A stretch of 64,000 nt of DNA from Oryzomicrobium terrae (GCF_008274805.1 NZ_CP022579.1:1860001-1924000), one strand, 5' to 3'; shown: positions 12,315 to 21,003, counted from the first letter of the stretch. Program-made: numbers and translations. The notes: generated from the sequence alone by a model not told the origin.

Positions 12315-13376
12315 TCATGACTTTGGCTTATCTCCGGACGCCTCGGCGAGCAATCCGTGAAGTAATTGGGAAATCTCGTCCGGGGAACCCATCGGGCGGA
12401 TGGCGGCGTACAGTGCCTCGGCCTCGGGCCAGGTACGGCGGAAGTAGCTCAGGATCAGCTTCAGGCGCCCCGGCGCGTGGCAGGCCAGGACCCGGGTATG
12501 CACCTTGTGCCAGTAGGCGACGAGGTGCGGCAGCAGGGCCTGCCATTCCCGGGACGACGGGGTTTCGTCCATCTGCCCCTTGATGCGCTGGGCCAGGTAG
12601 GGGTCGGCTACGGCGCCGCGCCCGATCATCACGTCGGCGCAACCGCTGACCGCCCGGCAGCGCCGCCAGTCGGCCACGGTCCATACCTCGCCGTTGGCGG
12701 TGACGGGCACGGGTACCGCATCGGCGATGCGGGCGATCCACTCCCAATGGGCCGGCGGCCGGTAGCCGTCATCCTTGGTGCGGGCATGGACCACCAGGGC
12801 GGCGGCCCCGCCGTCGCTGAGGGCCTGGGCGCAGTCGATGGCCCGGGACGTGTCCGAAATCCCCAGGCGCATCTTGGCCGTTACCGGAATCTCCTCCGGC
12901 ACCGCGGTGCGCACGGCGCGGACGATGCGGTTGAGCAGCTCCGGATCGGCCAGCAGCATCGCGCCGCCGCCGTGGCGGTTCACCGTCTTGGCCGGGCAGC
13001 CGAAGTTGAGATCCAGTCCGTGGGGCGACAGGGCGCTGGCCTTGGCCGCGTTCGCGCCCAGCCAGTCCGGGTCGCTGCCGAGCAGCTGGATGACCATGGG
13101 GGTGCCGGCCGGGGTGTGGCAGCCGTTGGCCACCTCCGGGCACATGCGCTCGTAGGTGCGGGTCGGCAGGAGCGAGCCGGACACCCGGACGAATTCCGAG
13201 ACCGCCCCGTCGTAGCCGCCGATGCCGGTCAGCACGTCGCGCAGCACGTAGTCGGCGAGGCCCTCCATGGGGGCCAGCAGGAGCTTGCCCGCTCCCGGGT
13301 GATGCACTTCCGCCACGTACCGCTCCGCTCTATCCATAAACCGAAGGGGCGCATTGTACTGGCTGGCGGTCGGCAT
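12315..13376 (-). CDS. dusC: tRNA-dihydrouridine synthase DusC
   Basis: Flavin enzyme that reduces a specific uridine in tRNA to dihydrouridine. Diagnostic segments are LLLAPMEGLADYVLR at the N-terminus, the NFGCPAKTVNRHGGGA active-site loop, and the VHARTKDDGYRPPAHWEWI block typical of the DusC branch. The family usually begins just before KLLLAPMEG, so the true start may be Met14 (13337) or a GTG further in. Neither ATG has a clear ribosome-binding site. The gene sits alone between an outer-membrane protein and a LysR regulator, all on the minus strand. Confidence 0.9.
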   Translation of the reverse strand: MPTASQYNAPLRFMDRAERYVAEVHHPGAGKLLLAPMEGLADYVLRDVLTGIGGYDGAVSEFVRVSGSLLPTRTYERMCPEVANGCHTPAGTPMVIQLLGSDPDWLGANAAKASALSPHGLDLNFGCPAKTVNRHGGGAMLLADPELLNRIVRAVRTAVPEEIPVTAKMRLGISDTSRAIDCAQALSDGGAAALVVHARTKDDGYRPPAHWEWIARIADAVPVPVTANGEVWTVADWRRCRAVSGCADVMIGRGAVADPYLAQRIKGQMDETPSSREWQALLPHLVAYWHKVHTRVLACHAPGRLKLILSYFRRTWPEAEALYAAIRPMGSPDEISQLLHGLLAEASGDKPKS

Positions 13377-13411
13377 GGAACTGCGGCCGGCAGAGGGCCG
13401 TTGCGCCGGGC

Positions 13412-14308
13412 CTAAAAGCGCACCTGGGCGAAGCGCTCCACCAGATAGTCGACGAAGGTGCGCACCTTGGCCGACAGGTACTTGCGGTGCGGATAGACGG
13501 CATAGATGCCGATCTCCAGGGGCTGGTAGCCGGGCAGCAGCTCCACCAGCCGGCCGGCGCGCAGGTCGTCGCCGACCAGGAACGAGGGTTGGAAGATCAC
13601 TCCCTCCCCCTCCAGGGCCGCAGCCCGGATCACGTCGCCATTATTGACGCGCAGGGTGGGCTTGACCCGCACCGTCACGGCGCGGCCGGCGGCATCGTCC
13701 AGTTGCCAGTCGTCGCCGCTGCCCCAGTAGGTGTAGCCGATGCAGTCGTGGCCGGCCAGATCCTCCAGGCGTTGCGGTGTGCCACGCCGGGCCAGGTAGT
13801 CCGGCGCGGCGCACAGCACCATGCGCGCCGTGGCCAGGCGGCGGCCGACCAGGGACGATTCGAGCTTGCGAGCGATGCGCAGGGCCAGGTCGTAGCCCTC
13901 CTCGACGATATCCACCTGACGGTCGTTTACCGCCAGCTCCACCCCTACCTCGGGAAACTGGCGGCGGTAGCCGGCCAGCACCGGCCCCAGGTGGGAGATG
14001 GCGAAGGACACCGGGGCGCTCACCCGCAGCAGCCCCCGGGGCGATTCGGCCAGGGCGCCCAGGGACGACTCCAGGCTTTCCACCTCGGCCAGGATGGCGT
14101 TGCAGCGCTCCAGGTAGGCGGCACCGGCCTCGGTCAGGTGCAGGGTGCGGGTGGTGCGGTTGATCAGGCGCACGCCGAGGCGCTCTTCCAGGGCCACCAC
14201 CTGCTTCGATACCACCGAGCGGGCCACGCCCAGGCGCTCGGCGGCGGCGGCAAAGCTGCCCAGTTCCACGACCTTGGCAAACACGCTCATGCAGTTCAGG
14301 GTATCCAT
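13412..14308 (-). CDS. LysR-family transcriptional regulator
   Basis: Regulator of 298 residues. The N-terminal winged helix-turn-helix (SFAAAAERLGVARSVVSKQV, about 18-37) is followed by the LysR signature RLINRTTRTLHLTEAG and a C-terminal periplasmic-binding-like effector domain of normal length. It belongs to the large CrgA/DsdC-like group with cluster 'MDTLNCMSVFAKVVELGSF' cut to the usual N-terminus. It is transcribed divergently from the DODA-type dioxygenase, with 165 bp between starts containing a T-N11-A dyad. By the usual LysR rule it probably controls that neighbour and itself. The inducer is unknown. Confidence 0.9.
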   Translation of the reverse strand: MDTLNCMSVFAKVVELGSFAAAAERLGVARSVVSKQVVALEERLGVRLINRTTRTLHLTEAGAAYLERCNAILAEVESLESSLGALAESPRGLLRVSAPVSFAISHLGPVLAGYRRQFPEVGVELAVNDRQVDIVEEGYDLALRIARKLESSLVGRRLATARMVLCAAPDYLARRGTPQRLEDLAGHDCIGYTYWGSGDDWQLDDAAGRAVTVRVKPTLRVNNGDVIRAAALEGEGVIFQPSFLVGDDLRAGRLVELLPGYQPLEIGIYAVYPHRKYLSAKVRTFVDYLVERFAQVRF

Positions 14309-14333
14309 GGTCAGCCTTTGGGTGGGTTGTTTG

Positions 14334-14348
14334 TTTCTATTTTAGAAA
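14334..14348. promoter_or_regulatory. LysR-type T-N11-A operator candidate
   Basis: TTTCTA at 14334-14339 and its complement TAGAAA at 14343-14348 form a dyad with a 3-base centre and contain T-N11-A (14335-14347). A second palindrome, TCTAGA, lies at 14356-14361. The stretch is AT-rich and lies between the divergent LysR and dioxygenase genes, where a LysR operator is expected. Confidence 0.55.
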
Positions 14349-14473
14349 TAAAAAATCTAGAAAACACAGCTTTATCCGATTATTGGCAACTGAAACAATA
14401 AGGGCCTGTTGGGGGAGATTCTCTTGCCCGGCCCACCTGTCGTGGCCGCCCAGCCCCCCGTTAGGAGTTGATC

Positions 14474-15301
14474 ATGACCACCCCGAGCCACGCCTCCGCC
14501 CCCCTGCCCTCCCTGTTCGTCTCCCATGGCGCCCCCAGCCTGCTGCTCGAAGACGTGCCGGCCCGGGATTTCCTCGCCGGCCTGGGCCCGCAGCTCGACC
14601 GCACCTACGGGCGCCCCCGGGCCGTGGTCGCTATCTCAGCCCACGACATGGCGCGGCTGACGGTGGTGGGCAGCGCCGAGCGCCTGGAAACCATCCACGA
14701 CTTCTGGGGCTTTCCCGACGAGCTGTACCGGCGCCGCTACAACGCCCCTGGCTCGCCGGACCTGGCCCAGCATGTGGCCGGCCTGCTCGGTGCCGCTGGC
14801 ATCAACCACGCCGTGGCCGACGCCCCTGGCCTGGACCACGGCGCCTGGGTGCCCCTGACCCTGATGTATCCGGCCGCCGACATTCCGGTGGTGCCGGTGT
14901 CCCTGTCCGCCACCCTGGACGAACGCCAGCACCTGGCCTTGGGCCGGGCCCTGGCCAGTCTGCGCCGGGAGGGAGTGCTGGTGCTGGCCTCGGGCAGCAC
15001 CACCCACAACCTGCGCGACCTGGGCCGCCACCTGGCGGGTACGCCGGAAGGCGCTTACGTGGACGGGTTTGCCGAGTGGCTGGCCGCCACCCTGGCCGCC
15101 GGGGACGAAGCGGCGTTGCTCGACTGGCGCGCCGCCACCCCCTACGGCCGCCGCGCCCACCCGACGCCGGAGCATTTCATTCCGCTGTTTGCCGCCTACG
15201 GCGCCGCTTACGGCGATAATGGCGCCCCGCCCCGGGCGGAACGGCTGCACCACAGCATCACCCACGGCATCCTGGCCATGGACGCCTACGCCTTCCACTG
15301 A
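14474..15301 (+). CDS. class III extradiol dioxygenase, DODA/YgiD family
   Basis: Non-heme metal enzyme of the 4,5-DOPA extradiol dioxygenase family, which opens catechol rings; the natural substrate of bacterial members is generally unknown. The 275-residue protein contains the metal-site region LFVSHGAPSL near the N-terminus, VVAISAHDM, GLDHGAWVPL and SGSTTHNL, which line the active site in this family. A TTG six bases upstream is in frame, but ATG at 14474 has the Shine-Dalgarno AGGAG at 14463-14467 with good spacing. It is divergent from the LysR gene at 13412-14308, its likely regulator. Confidence 0.85.
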   Translation: MTTPSHASAPLPSLFVSHGAPSLLLEDVPARDFLAGLGPQLDRTYGRPRAVVAISAHDMARLTVVGSAERLETIHDFWGFPDELYRRRYNAPGSPDLAQHVAGLLGAAGINHAVADAPGLDHGAWVPLTLMYPAADIPVVPVSLSATLDERQHLALGRALASLRREGVLVLASGSTTHNLRDLGRHLAGTPEGAYVDGFAEWLAATLAAGDEAALLDWRAATPYGRRAHPTPEHFIPLFAAYGAAYGDNGAPPRAERLHHSITHGILAMDAYAFH

Positions 15302-15502
15302 CCTCCGGCTGGGGGACGGCTAGCCCCTGAACATGCCGCCCCACGCCCCGGCCAAGGATTTATTGCTGCCCGCCGCGCTCCAACAGGAAAACGGCAGTGG
15401 CCCGGCGGACAGTGCGCCGCCCGCACCACGCCGCCAACGCGGCAATTACGCTACATTGCGCGGCCGGTCGCCCAGCGGCCGGCCACGCCAGAAAGGACCG
15501 AC

Positions 15503-16243
15503 ATGAACGCCCCCACCTCCTCCGCCACCGCGCCCCAGCTGGCCGGCACCCGGTTGCTGCCCGCCAGCGGCCAGCCCGATCTGCTCTTCATCTACCTGCA
15601 CGGCGTGGGTGCCCGGGGCGACGACCTGGAGCCCCTGGCCGAAGCCATCGGCCAGCGCTACCCCCAGGCCGCCCACCTGCTCGCCGAGGGCTTCGAGCCC
15701 TTCGACCAGGCGCCCTTCGGCCGCCAGTGGTTCTCCCTGCTCGGCATCAGCGAAGAAAACCGCCCCGCGCGCATCGCCGCCGTGGTGCCGCGCCTGATTG
15801 CCGCCATCGAAGCCACCCGCGCCGAATTCGGCCTGTCGTCCCAGCGGGTCTGCCTGGTGGGCTTTTCCCAAGGCGCCATCCTGGCCCTGGAAGCAGCCCA
15901 GGCCGCCCACGACAGCCTCGGCCATGAGCTGGCCGGGCGGGTGTTGGCCTTTGCCGGCCGCTACGGCACCCTGCCCGCCGCGGCCCCCAACGACACCGTG
16001 ATCCACCTCTTCCACGGCATGGCCGACCAGGTGGTGCCGGCCCACCACAGCGTCACCGCCGCCGAGCACCTGGTGGCCCTGGGCGCCGACGTCACCGCCG
16101 ACGTGCTGCCGAAGATCGGCCACGAGATCCCCGCGGCCCTGCTCGACAAGGCCGTGGAGCGGCTGCAAACCTTCGTCCCGCGCAAAGTGTGGGAACAGGC
16201 CATGCGCGAAGTGGCGGCCGCCGAAGACCAGCAGCCGCACTAA
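15503..16243 (+). CDS. alpha/beta serine esterase, YpfH-like
   Basis: Cytosolic esterase of the phospholipase/carboxylesterase family, 246 residues. The catalytic triad is readable: Ser122 in GFSQG, Asp175 in HGMADQVVP and His207 in KIGHEIP. The oxyanion region is IYLHGVGARGDD. A strong rho-independent terminator follows at 16260-16305, so it is likely a single-gene unit. About 200 bp upstream separates it from the dioxygenase, with no recognisable regulatory site. The physiological substrate is unknown; E. coli YpfH hydrolyses short acyl esters. Confidence 0.87.
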   Translation: MNAPTSSATAPQLAGTRLLPASGQPDLLFIYLHGVGARGDDLEPLAEAIGQRYPQAAHLLAEGFEPFDQAPFGRQWFSLLGISEENRPARIAAVVPRLIAAIEATRAEFGLSSQRVCLVGFSQGAILALEAAQAAHDSLGHELAGRVLAFAGRYGTLPAAAPNDTVIHLFHGMADQVVPAHHSVTAAEHLVALGADVTADVLPKIGHEIPAALLDKAVERLQTFVPRKVWEQAMREVAAAEDQQPH

Positions 16244-16259
16244 CACCCAGCGCACAACC

Positions 16260-16305
16260 GGAGGGCAGGCGCGCGGTCCAGCCGCGCCCTGCCCTCCTTC
16301 TTTTT
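16260..16305 (+). terminator. rho-independent terminator of the YpfH-like gene
   Basis: GGAGGGCAGG (16260-16269) pairs with CCTGCCCTCC (16288-16297). An inner CGCGG/CCGCG stem extends it with a small bulge, and TTCTTTTT follows. Confidence 0.85.
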
Positions 16306-16329
16306 GGGGATGCCGGCAAGCCTCACCCT

Positions 16330-16436
16330 GAAACTCCGCGCCCCTGGCCGATCTTCATAGGGGCATCGCCGAACGCCGCGACTGGCGCGGGGTTTCAGGC
16401 ACATTGGCTGGAAAGCCAATACTGGCGCGGGGTTTC
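16330..16436. repeat. three 27-bp palindromic units at 40-bp period (array 1)
   Basis: Units lie at 16330-16356 (reverse), 16370-16396 (forward) and 16410-16436 (forward), separated by exactly 13 bp each. The shared 3' half is TGGCGCGGGGTTTC (one or two changes in the first unit). The reverse/forward pair can fold into a long hairpin. Its 13-bp centre resembles the one at 26802-26814, both ending in GGGCATCGC. The same family recurs at 26775, 50900 and 55980. Confidence 0.8.
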
Positions 16437-16620
16437 ACCCGGTGCCTCCTCAGGAGTCCGCCAGGCGGCCCCCTGCCCTGCCGCGCTGCGTACGCTTTTC
16501 CCTCCTCAGCCCAGGGGTTCGACGCCATGGCGCCAGCGTCACCACCGCCCGTCCAAAATGGCAGTAAAAACACGCCGGAAAGCGCGCGGCCGGGTGTCTC
16601 CTTGCCTCTTCTTGCGGCAG

Positions 16621-16688
16621 TGCGTCATATGACTGACATAACTGGATTTTTTCGCCTTATCCACAGAGCGCCCCACAGAATCTGTGGG
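16621..16688 (+). repeat. DnaA-box intergenic element, copy A
   Basis: The layout is a dyad GTCA-N6-TGAC (in this copy also the perfect palindrome GTCATATGAC, 16624-16633), a T-tract, TTATCCACA (16657-16665, exact DnaA-box consensus), then CCCACAGA/TCTGTGGG around one base (16672-16688). It aligns without gaps to copies at 51013 and 53659. It lies 154 bp upstream of uraA in the same orientation. Confidence 0.8.
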
Positions 16689-16842
16689 AAAGCCGAGCGG
16701 GCCGCAGCCATGGACGGTAACGAAATCCCGGGGCCACCGTGGACGTCCTTCGGCCCAGGCCGTATGCTGCCGCGCGGCATGCTTTTGGCCTAGTGACGGC
16801 CCTGCGGGCCGACCTGGCCTGCCCCAACGGATAAATACGCTC

Positions 16843-18108
16843 ATGACCACTCACCGGGACCCCACCTGGCGCACGGCACTGTCCGGCGCCCAGATCCTCT
16901 TCGTTGCCTTCGGCGCCACCGTGCTGGTGCCCCTGCTCACCGGCCTCAACCCCAGCCTGGCACTGCTCGGCGCCGGGGTCGGCACCCTGATCTTCCAGGT
17001 GTGCACCAAGCGCCGGGTGCCCATCTACCTGGGCTCGTCCTTCGCCTTCATCGCCCCGGTGATCTATTCGGTGCAAACCTGGGGCATGCCCGCCACCCTG
17101 GGGGCCCTGGCCTGTGCCTCGTTCTTCTACTACGTGGCCGCCGCCCTGGTGAAGTGGCGCGGCGTGGGCCTGATCCACCGCCTGCTGCCGCCGGTGGTGA
17201 TCGGCCCGGTGGTGATGGTGATCGGCCTGGGCCTCGCCCAGGTGGCGGTGGACATGGCCAGCGGCAAGGCCGGCGGCCAGCAGGTGGTGCCCTACGGCAC
17301 GGCCATCGCCATTGCCGCCATTTCCCTGGCGGCCACCATGCTCACCGCCATCCGCGCCCGAGGGCTGCTCAAGCTGGTGCCGATCCTGGTGGGCGTGGCG
17401 GTGGGCTACGGCGCCTCCCTGGCGGCGGGTATCGTCGATTTCGCCAAGGTGAGCGACGCCGCCTGGCTGGCGGTGCCCCAGTTCGGCACGCCGCAATTCA
17501 ACCTGGCGGCGATCCTGTTCATGATCCCGGTGGCCATCGCCCCCATCGTCGAGCACGTCGGCGGCGTGCTCGCCATCGGCTCGGTGGTGGGCAAGGACTT
17601 CACCGCGGAACCGGGCCTGCACCGCACCCTGCTCGGCGACGGCCTGGCGGTGAACGTGGTGGGCCTGTTCGGCGGCCCGCCGGTGACCACCTACGGCGAG
17701 GTGACCGGGGCGGTGATGCTGACCCGCAACTTCAACCCGGTGGTGATGACCTGGGCCGCCGGCTTCGCCATCATCATGGCCTTCGTCGGCAAGTTCGGCG
17801 CCCTGCTCCAGACCATCCCCATGCCGGTGATGGGCGGCATCATGGTGCTGCTGTTCGGCTCCATCGCCGGCATCGGCCTCAAGACCCTGATGGACGCCAA
17901 GGTGGACCTGATGAACCCGCGCAACCTGTGCATCATCTCGGTCACCCTGGTCACCGGCATCGGCGGCCTGGGGGTTTCCATCGGTAATTTCAGCCTCCAG
18001 GGTATCAGCCTGTGCGGCGTGCTGGCGGTGCTGCTCAACTTGATCCTGCCCGCCGCGCCCCGGACGGCCGGGGAACCGGACACGGCGGCGGTGGACAATC
18101 TGGTCTGA
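16843..18108 (+). CDS. uraA: uracil/xanthine permease (NCS2 family)
   Basis: Inner-membrane nucleobase:proton symporter of about 421 residues with the hydrophobic pattern of 14 transmembrane segments. Landmarks include the start region [24 protein letters not shown], cut here, with typical NCS2 motif 1, then [26 protein letters not shown] (carrying the conserved Glu and His) and [13 protein letters not shown]. The last matches the uracil-specific UraA group rather than xanthine carriers. The frame extends upstream, but ATG 16843 begins the conserved protein. A perfect 12-bp hairpin terminator follows. DnaA-box element A lies in the upstream region. Confidence 0.9.
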   Translation: MTTHRDPTWRTALSGAQILFVAFGATVLVPLLTGLNPSLALLGAGVGTLIFQVCTKRRVPIYLGSSFAFIAPVIYSVQTWGMPATLGALACASFFYYVAAALVKWRGVGLIHRLLPPVVIGPVVMVIGLGLAQVAVDMASGKAGGQQVVPYGTAIAIAAISLAATMLTAIRARGLLKLVPILVGVAVGYGASLAAGIVDFAKVSDAAWLAVPQFGTPQFNLAAILFMIPVAIAPIVEHVGGVLAIGSVVGKDFTAEPGLHRTLLGDGLAVNVVGLFGGPPVTTYGEVTGAVMLTRNFNPVVMTWAAGFAIIMAFVGKFGALLQTIPMPVMGGIMVLLFGSIAGIGLKTLMDAKVDLMNPRNLCIISVTLVTGIGGLGVSIGNFSLQGISLCGVLAVLLNLILPAAPRTAGEPDTAAVDNLV

Positions 18109-18155
18109 GCCCTCCCCAGGCCGGACCGACAATCCGTGCCTTAGGGCCCACGCCG

Positions 18156-18189
18156 ACACGGCGCCGGAAATCCGGCGCCGTGTTCGTTT
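18156..18189 (+). terminator. terminator of uraA
   Basis: A 12-bp perfect stem (ACACGGCGCCGG at 18156-18167 and its complement at 18172-18183) with an AAAT loop, followed by TCGTTT. It separates uraA from the SOS unit. Confidence 0.75.
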
Positions 18190-18225
18190 ACGGGCCAGCC
18201 GCCGCCTCCTTCGCCGTTTTTCCCC

Positions 18226-18270
18226 TTGCCGAATCGGGCCAAACACCACATACTGTTTTTATATACAGTT
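18226..18270 (+). promoter_or_regulatory. SOS promoter with LexA box
   Basis: TTGCCG (18226-18231), a 17-bp spacer and CATACT (18249-18254) form a sigma-70 promoter. ACTGTTTTTATATACAGT (18252-18269) matches the LexA consensus CTGT-N8-ACAG, with near-perfect dyad flanks, and overlaps the -10. LexA bound here would block transcription of the exonuclease/Cho-like gene and dinB. The box also rules out the upstream ATG at 18226 as the gene start. Confidence 0.85.
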
Positions 18271-18339
18271 AATGTTTTTTACGGCACCGGCGCCACTCGC
18301 GCTACCCTGCCGGCCCCAGCCAACGCTTTTCCCCGAACC

Positions 18340-19440
18340 GTGCAACCCCTCGCCTTCATCGACCTGGAAACCACTGGCGGCACCGCCGCGGTGGATCGCA
18401 TCACCGAAATCGGCATCGTCACCGTGGACGCCAGCGGGATTCAGGAGTGGAGCACCCTGGTCAATCCGGAACGCCCCATTCCCCCGTTCATCCGCCAGCT
18501 CACCGGCATCGACGACGCCATGGTGGCCGGGGCGCCGACCTTCGCCGAGGTGGCCGACGCGGTGCAGCAACGGCTTGCCGGCCGGCTGTTCATCGCCCAC
18601 AACGCCCGCTTCGACCACGGCTTTCTCAAGAGCGAATTCAAGCGCCTGGGCATCGACCTCAAGGCGACGGTGCTGTGCACCGTGCGCCTGTCGCGCCGCC
18701 TCTACCCGGAAGAACCGCGCCACGGGCTGGACGCCCTGATCGCCCGCCACGGCCTGACCGTGGCGTCCCGCCACCGCGCCCTGGACGACGCCCGGGTGAT
18801 CTGGCACTTCTGGCAGAAGGCCCGGGCCGAACTGAGCGAGGCGAAGGTCGACGCCGAGGTGACGGCCCTCACCGCCCGGCCCAAGCTGCCACCGCAGCTG
18901 GACCCGAGCCTGGCCGACGAAATCCCCGAAGGCCCCGGGGTCTATCTCTTCTACGGCGAGGACGAGCAGCCCTTGTACGTAGGCAAGAGCAGCGGCCTGC
19001 GCCGGCGTGTGCTGTCCCACTTCGGCAAGGCCCGGCCGTCCCCCCGGGAAGCGAGCCTGGCCGAGCAGGTGCGGCGCATCGAGTGGATCGAGACCGGCGG
19101 CGAACTGGGTTCCCAGCTCACCGAGGCGAGCCTGGTGCGGCGCCTGCGCCCTCGCCACAACCGCCAGCCAAAGGTCGCCCTGAGCCGGGAGCAACTGGCC
19201 CCCTGGCCCTACGGCGGGCCGATCGCCATCCGCGAAGGACGCGGCCTGCATCTGGTGGACGACTGGCGCTACCTGGGCAGCGCCGACGGCGAGGCGGCGG
19301 TGCCGCCCTTGCTGGCCGCCGAGCGGCCGCCCTTCGACGGCCATACCTACACCGTGCTGGTCAAACACCTGGCCAAGCCGCGCATCCGCGTGCTGCGCCT
19401 GGACCGGGCGGGCCGGGTGGAGCAGGGGCGTAGGGACTAA
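18340..19440 (+). CDS. DEDDh exonuclease-GIY-YIG endonuclease fusion (Cho-like), SOS-regulated
   Basis: Two nuclease domains in one chain. The N-terminal DnaQ-like 3'-5' exonuclease has FIDLETTGG (Asp8, Glu10), HNARFDHGFL and HRALDDAR, a complete DEDDh set. From about residue 195 a UvrC/Cho-type GIY-YIG domain follows (GPGVYLFYGEDEQPLYVGKS with downstream arginines). E. coli Cho makes the 3' incision in nucleotide excision repair and is SOS-induced; here an exonuclease is attached. I choose GTG 18340 because the conserved exonuclease fold begins there and the LexA-controlled promoter lies at 18226-18270. An ATG at 18226 would lie inside the promoter. dinB follows after 50 bp, probably in the same SOS operon. 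Confidence 0.88.
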   Translation: MQPLAFIDLETTGGTAAVDRITEIGIVTVDASGIQEWSTLVNPERPIPPFIRQLTGIDDAMVAGAPTFAEVADAVQQRLAGRLFIAHNARFDHGFLKSEFKRLGIDLKATVLCTVRLSRRLYPEEPRHGLDALIARHGLTVASRHRALDDARVIWHFWQKARAELSEAKVDAEVTALTARPKLPPQLDPSLADEIPEGPGVYLFYGEDEQPLYVGKSSGLRRRVLSHFGKARPSPREASLAEQVRRIEWIETGGELGSQLTEASLVRRLRPRHNRQPKVALSREQLAPWPYGGPIAIREGRGLHLVDDWRYLGSADGEAAVPPLLAAERPPFDGHTYTVLVKHLAKPRIRVLRLDRAGRVEQGRRD

Positions 19441-19490
19441 GCCCGTACCCTTACCGCATCCTCTCCGCTTCGCTCCCGTTTCACCCCGCC

Positions 19491-20663
19491 ATGAGCCGTC
19501 CCCGCCGCATCGCCCATCTCGACATGGATGCGTTCTTCGCTTCCGTCGAACTGCTCCGCTACCCGGATCTGCGCGGCCAGCCGGTGGTGGTGGGTGGACG
19601 CAGCGTGGACGCCCCGGTGACGCAGCCCGACGGCACCCGGCGCTACGCCCGGCTGCGCGACTACGTGGGCCGCGGGGTGGTCACTACCTCAACCTACGAG
19701 GCCCGGGCTTTGGGGGTTTTTTCCGCCATGGGGCTGATGAAATCGGCCCAGCTGGCGCCGGACGCCATCCTGCTGCCGGCGGATTTCGAGGCCTACCGCG
19801 CCACTTCCCGACGCTTCAAGGCGGCGGTAGCCGAAATCGCGCCGAAAATCGAAGATCGCGGCATCGACGAGATCTACATCGACCTCACCGACGTGCCCGG
19901 CGACAGCGAGCCCCTGGCCCGGCGCATCAAGAACGCGGTATTCGCCGCTACCGGCCTGACCTGCTCCATCGGCATCACGCCGAACAAGCTGCTGGCCAAA
20001 ATCTGCTCCGACCTGGACAAGCCCGACGGCCTGACCCTGCTCGACCACAGCGACATGCCCCGGCGCATCTGGCCCCTGCCGGCGCGCAAGATCAACGGGA
20101 TCGGCCCCAAAGCCACGGAAAAGCTGACGGCCCTGGGCATCCACACCATCGGCGAACTGGCCCAGGCGCCGGTGGATTTTCTCGTCGCCCACTTCGGCCG
20201 CAGCAGCGGCGCCTGGCTTCATGCCGCCGCCAACGGCATCGACGACCGGGAGCTGTCCACCGATTCGGTGCCCCGTTCGATCAGCCGCGAAACCACTTTC
20301 GAGCGCGACCTGCACGCCCGCCAGGACCGGGCAGCGCTGTCCGAAATCTTTACCAGCCTGTGCCAGCGGGTGGCCGCCGACCTGCAGCGCAAGGGCTACG
20401 CCGGACGCACCATCGGCATCAAGCTGCGCTACGCAGATTTCCAGACCGTCACCCGGGACATCACCCTGCCGGCACCGGTGGCCGATCTGGCCGCAATCCG
20501 CCGGGCGGCGGGGGAGTGCCTGAAGCGCGTGCCCCTGGACCAGCGGCTGCGCCTGCTCGGTGTGCGGGTCGGCACACTGACCCCCTTGGCCGAACTGGCT
20601 CAACCGCCCCGGGAGCGCCAGGGCGACCTGTTCGTCGGCCTGGATGCCGACACCCCCGCGTGA
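19491..20663 (+). CDS. dinB: DNA polymerase IV (Y family)
   Basis: Error-prone translesion polymerase of 390 residues. Catalytic motifs are AHLDMDAFFASVE near the N-terminus (first Asp pair), the steric-gate region, and EDRGIDEIYIDLT with the second acidic pair. The KINGIGPKATEKL thumb HhH and a C-terminal little-finger domain follow. An insertion (about 36-52, VDAPVTQPDGTRRYARLRDY) sits after PVVVGG and is longer than in E. coli DinB. No second LexA box is visible in the 50-bp gap, so it is likely co-transcribed with the Cho-like gene from the LexA-controlled promoter. The C-terminus QGDLF...D resembles a beta-clamp binding motif. Confidence 0.94.
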   Translation: MSRPRRIAHLDMDAFFASVELLRYPDLRGQPVVVGGRSVDAPVTQPDGTRRYARLRDYVGRGVVTTSTYEARALGVFSAMGLMKSAQLAPDAILLPADFEAYRATSRRFKAAVAEIAPKIEDRGIDEIYIDLTDVPGDSEPLARRIKNAVFAATGLTCSIGITPNKLLAKICSDLDKPDGLTLLDHSDMPRRIWPLPARKINGIGPKATEKLTALGIHTIGELAQAPVDFLVAHFGRSSGAWLHAAANGIDDRELSTDSVPRSISRETTFERDLHARQDRAALSEIFTSLCQRVAADLQRKGYAGRTIGIKLRYADFQTVTRDITLPAPVADLAAIRRAAGECLKRVPLDQRLRLLGVRVGTLTPLAELAQPPRERQGDLFVGLDADTPA

Positions 20664-20711
20664 GCCCAGCGCTGCTGTACCGGAGCAGCAACGCTCACTC
20701 CCATGCCGGGA

Positions 20712-20990
20712 TCAGCCGCCGCTTTCCTCGTAGGCCGCTAGGGTGATCCCGGCGTGGGTGAGGATTTCGCGCAACTGTTTGATGTCCTGGCGGCTGCAGG
20801 TGGTGCTGTTGTGGGGGTGGTGGATGAATCCCTCGCTCTGGTTGAGCACCACCTTGAAGCGGGCACCATGGCTAGGCTCGATCTCGGCCCCCAGGTGGCG
20901 CAGCAGGGATTCGACCTCGCGCCAATGGATGTTGGCACTGGGCGGGTCATGAAAAATGGTGCGCAGCAGGGGCAAATGCTTGTGGCTCAT
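20712..20990 (-). CDS. HicA-like toxin-family protein, no HicB partner seen
   Basis: Small 92-residue protein with the HicA dsRBD-like fold pattern: IHWREVESLLRHLGAEI, then the conserved His in PSHGARFKV that is the mRNA-cleaving residue in HicA toxins, and a final helix QDIKQLREILTHAGI. A HicB antitoxin normally lies next to HicA, but neither side carries one; the upstream neighbour is a slipin ending 13 bp before this start. It may therefore be a domesticated RNA-binding protein rather than an active toxin. This is inference, and no activity can be read from the sequence. Confidence 0.75.
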   Translation of the reverse strand: MSHKHLPLLRTIFHDPPSANIHWREVESLLRHLGAEIEPSHGARFKVVLNQSEGFIHHPHNSTTCSRQDIKQLREILTHAGITLAAYEESGG

Positions 20991-21003
20991 GACTCGCTCC
21001 AGT

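Larger units (their letters stand above)
16244..16842. other. 599-bp intergenic region rich in repeats
   Basis: The region contains the esterase terminator, repeat array 1 and DnaA-box element copy A. Between 16437 and 16620, and from 16689 to the uraA start, I see no gene. An open frame runs through 16684-16842 into uraA but lacks conserved sequence. Confidence 0.7.

Noticed and set aside
18226-18339. Upstream ATG start at 18226 for the exonuclease/GIY-YIG gene
   Set aside because: It coincides with the -35 of the LexA-controlled promoter and precedes the operator; the encoded residues are not conserved.
20671-20689. Hairpin after dinB as terminator
   Set aside because: Only a 6-bp stem with no T-run; too weak to call.
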